DNA of 64,000 nt. Source: Rhizobiaceae bacterium. Its GTDB lineage: Bacteria > Pseudomonadota > Alphaproteobacteria > Rhizobiales > Rhizobiaceae. Within the stretch, counting starts at the first letter, position 1; each line of letters begins with the position of its first letter. The notes beneath the pieces are model-generated. The model was not told where the DNA came from and searched no databases. It saw only the letters and a list, made by a program, of their open reading frames with translations. This document shows, in pieces, positions 63,524 to 64,000 of the stretch. The translations under genes and the position numbers were made by a program. The stretch lies in assembly GCA_028279875.1 (NCBI GenBank), contig JANQMU010000013.1, forward strand, positions 1 to 64,000, given 5' to 3'.

Positions 63524-64000
63524 TCAGATTGTCGTGATGGCCGGCGCGTCCTTCTCGAGCGCATCCTTCAGCTTCTGCAACGCCCTGTTTTCGATCTGGC
63601 GCACCCGTTCCTTTGAGATTCCAAGGCTGCTGCCCAGGGATTCAAGGGTCGCGCCGTCCTCGCTCAGCCGTCTTTCGCGGATGATTTTCACCTCGCGCGG
63701 ATTGAGTGTCTCGAGAGCCGACTGGATCCACTCGGAACGGCGTTCCTCGTCGATCATGATGCTGACCTGTTCGTCTGGCAACGGGTCGTTGCTCTTCAGG
63801 AACTCGATCCGGTCGGTGCCGGACGATTCCGAATCCGACATCGGCGCATTGAGCGACGTGTCGGAGCCCGACAGCCGGGCATCCATCACAGCGACATCCT
63901 TGACGTTGACGCCGACTGCCAGCGCGATTTCAGCATGGATATCGCTCTCCGCCGAATGTGCATTGGTCCGCCACAATTTGGCGCGCAACCGGCGCAGATT
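63524..64000 (-). CDS. rpoH: RNA polymerase sigma-32 factor, C-terminal part (cut by the window edge)
   Basis: The frame is open to the last base. Region 4 is clear: 'LETLNPREVKIIRERRLSED' and 'LGSSLGISKERVRQIENRALQKLKDAL', a helix-turn-helix for -35 recognition. 'NLRRLRAKL' near the edge belongs to region 2/3. The group matches alphaproteobacterial RpoH; many rhizobia have two copies and this one, with its acidic linker, looks like the second type. The start lies outside the window. Controls heat-shock or oxidative-stress genes. Confidence 0.9.
   Translation of the reverse strand, partial: NLRRLRAKLWRTNAHSAESDIHAEIALAVGVNVKDVAVMDARLSGSDTSLNAPMSDSESSGTDRIEFLKSNDPLPDEQVSIMIDEERRSEWIQSALETLNPREVKIIRERRLSEDGATLESLGSSLGISKERVRQIENRALQKLKDALEKDAPAITTI

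Overview
The window is high-GC DNA from an alphaproteobacterium. Hyphomicrobiales (rhizobia and relatives, possibly marine) is the best guess, from the C-terminus of a second-type RpoH sigma factor, rhizobial-style CUT1 ABC and TRAP transporters, a MetA with Glu at position 111, and a TPP riboswitch-thiBPQ operon. I cannot name the genus. I found no tRNA, rRNA, CRISPR array, prophage or intact insertion sequence.

Layout. 1-1610: two secreted proteins of uncertain role. 1719-12978: a two-sided sugar-utilisation locus. The left side (minus strand) encodes a CUT1 ABC importer and an FGGY kinase. The right side (plus strand) encodes a cupin-type phosphosugar isomerase, a KDPG-aldolase homologue, a divergent shikimate-dehydrogenase homologue, a 2-hydroxyacid dehydrogenase, an UlaG-like metallo-hydrolase and a HexR/RpiR regulator. 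Two HexR-type palindromes lie in the divergent promoter. 13024-17839: a large secreted protein with three 'CWE' repeats, an AraC regulator, a membrane protein of the DUF1295/steroid-reductase type, and a GFA enzyme bracketed by two long perfect hairpin repeats. 18069-31779: aromatic and tryptophan/tyrosine catabolism (pobA, pcaB, pcaD, kynU, hpd with an Lrp-type regulator), a stand-alone dxr, a TRAP importer and a 765-residue secreted protein I do not recognise. 32011-36027: a GNAT, an HD hydrolase, a CBS-GGDEF protein with a broken GGDEF motif, and a DEAD-box helicase that reads in frame into a cold-shock protein.

36098-51349 is the most interesting part. It holds a sulfolactate desulfonation operon (suyA-suyB-slcC-comC), a divergent GntR regulator, a Gfo/Idh protein, a fucose/arabinose-isomerase-like protein, a LacD/YihT-type aldolase, a YihV-type PfkB kinase and a TRAP importer (dctQ-dctM, dctP). 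Four promoters carry the same TCTTATATAAGA-type palindrome, so these units look like one regulon. My reading is a sulfosugar (probably sulfoquinovose) pathway: isomerisation, phosphorylation and aldol cleavage to sulfolactaldehyde, then, after an oxidation step not encoded here, SlcC/ComC epimerisation and SuyAB release of sulfite. This would join sulfoglycolysis and desulfonation in one organism. The region also holds a truncated ParE toxin with its antitoxin, a catalytically dead histidine-phosphatase-like protein, a di-haem peroxidase and a Sel1-repeat protein.

51508-64000 is mostly housekeeping: an aldose epimerase, a VWA protein and MoxR ATPase with metA between them, an ABC-F ATPase, thiamine pyrophosphokinase, the TPP-riboswitch thiBPQ operon, an M48 metalloprotease lipoprotein, and the 3' part of rpoH running off the right edge.
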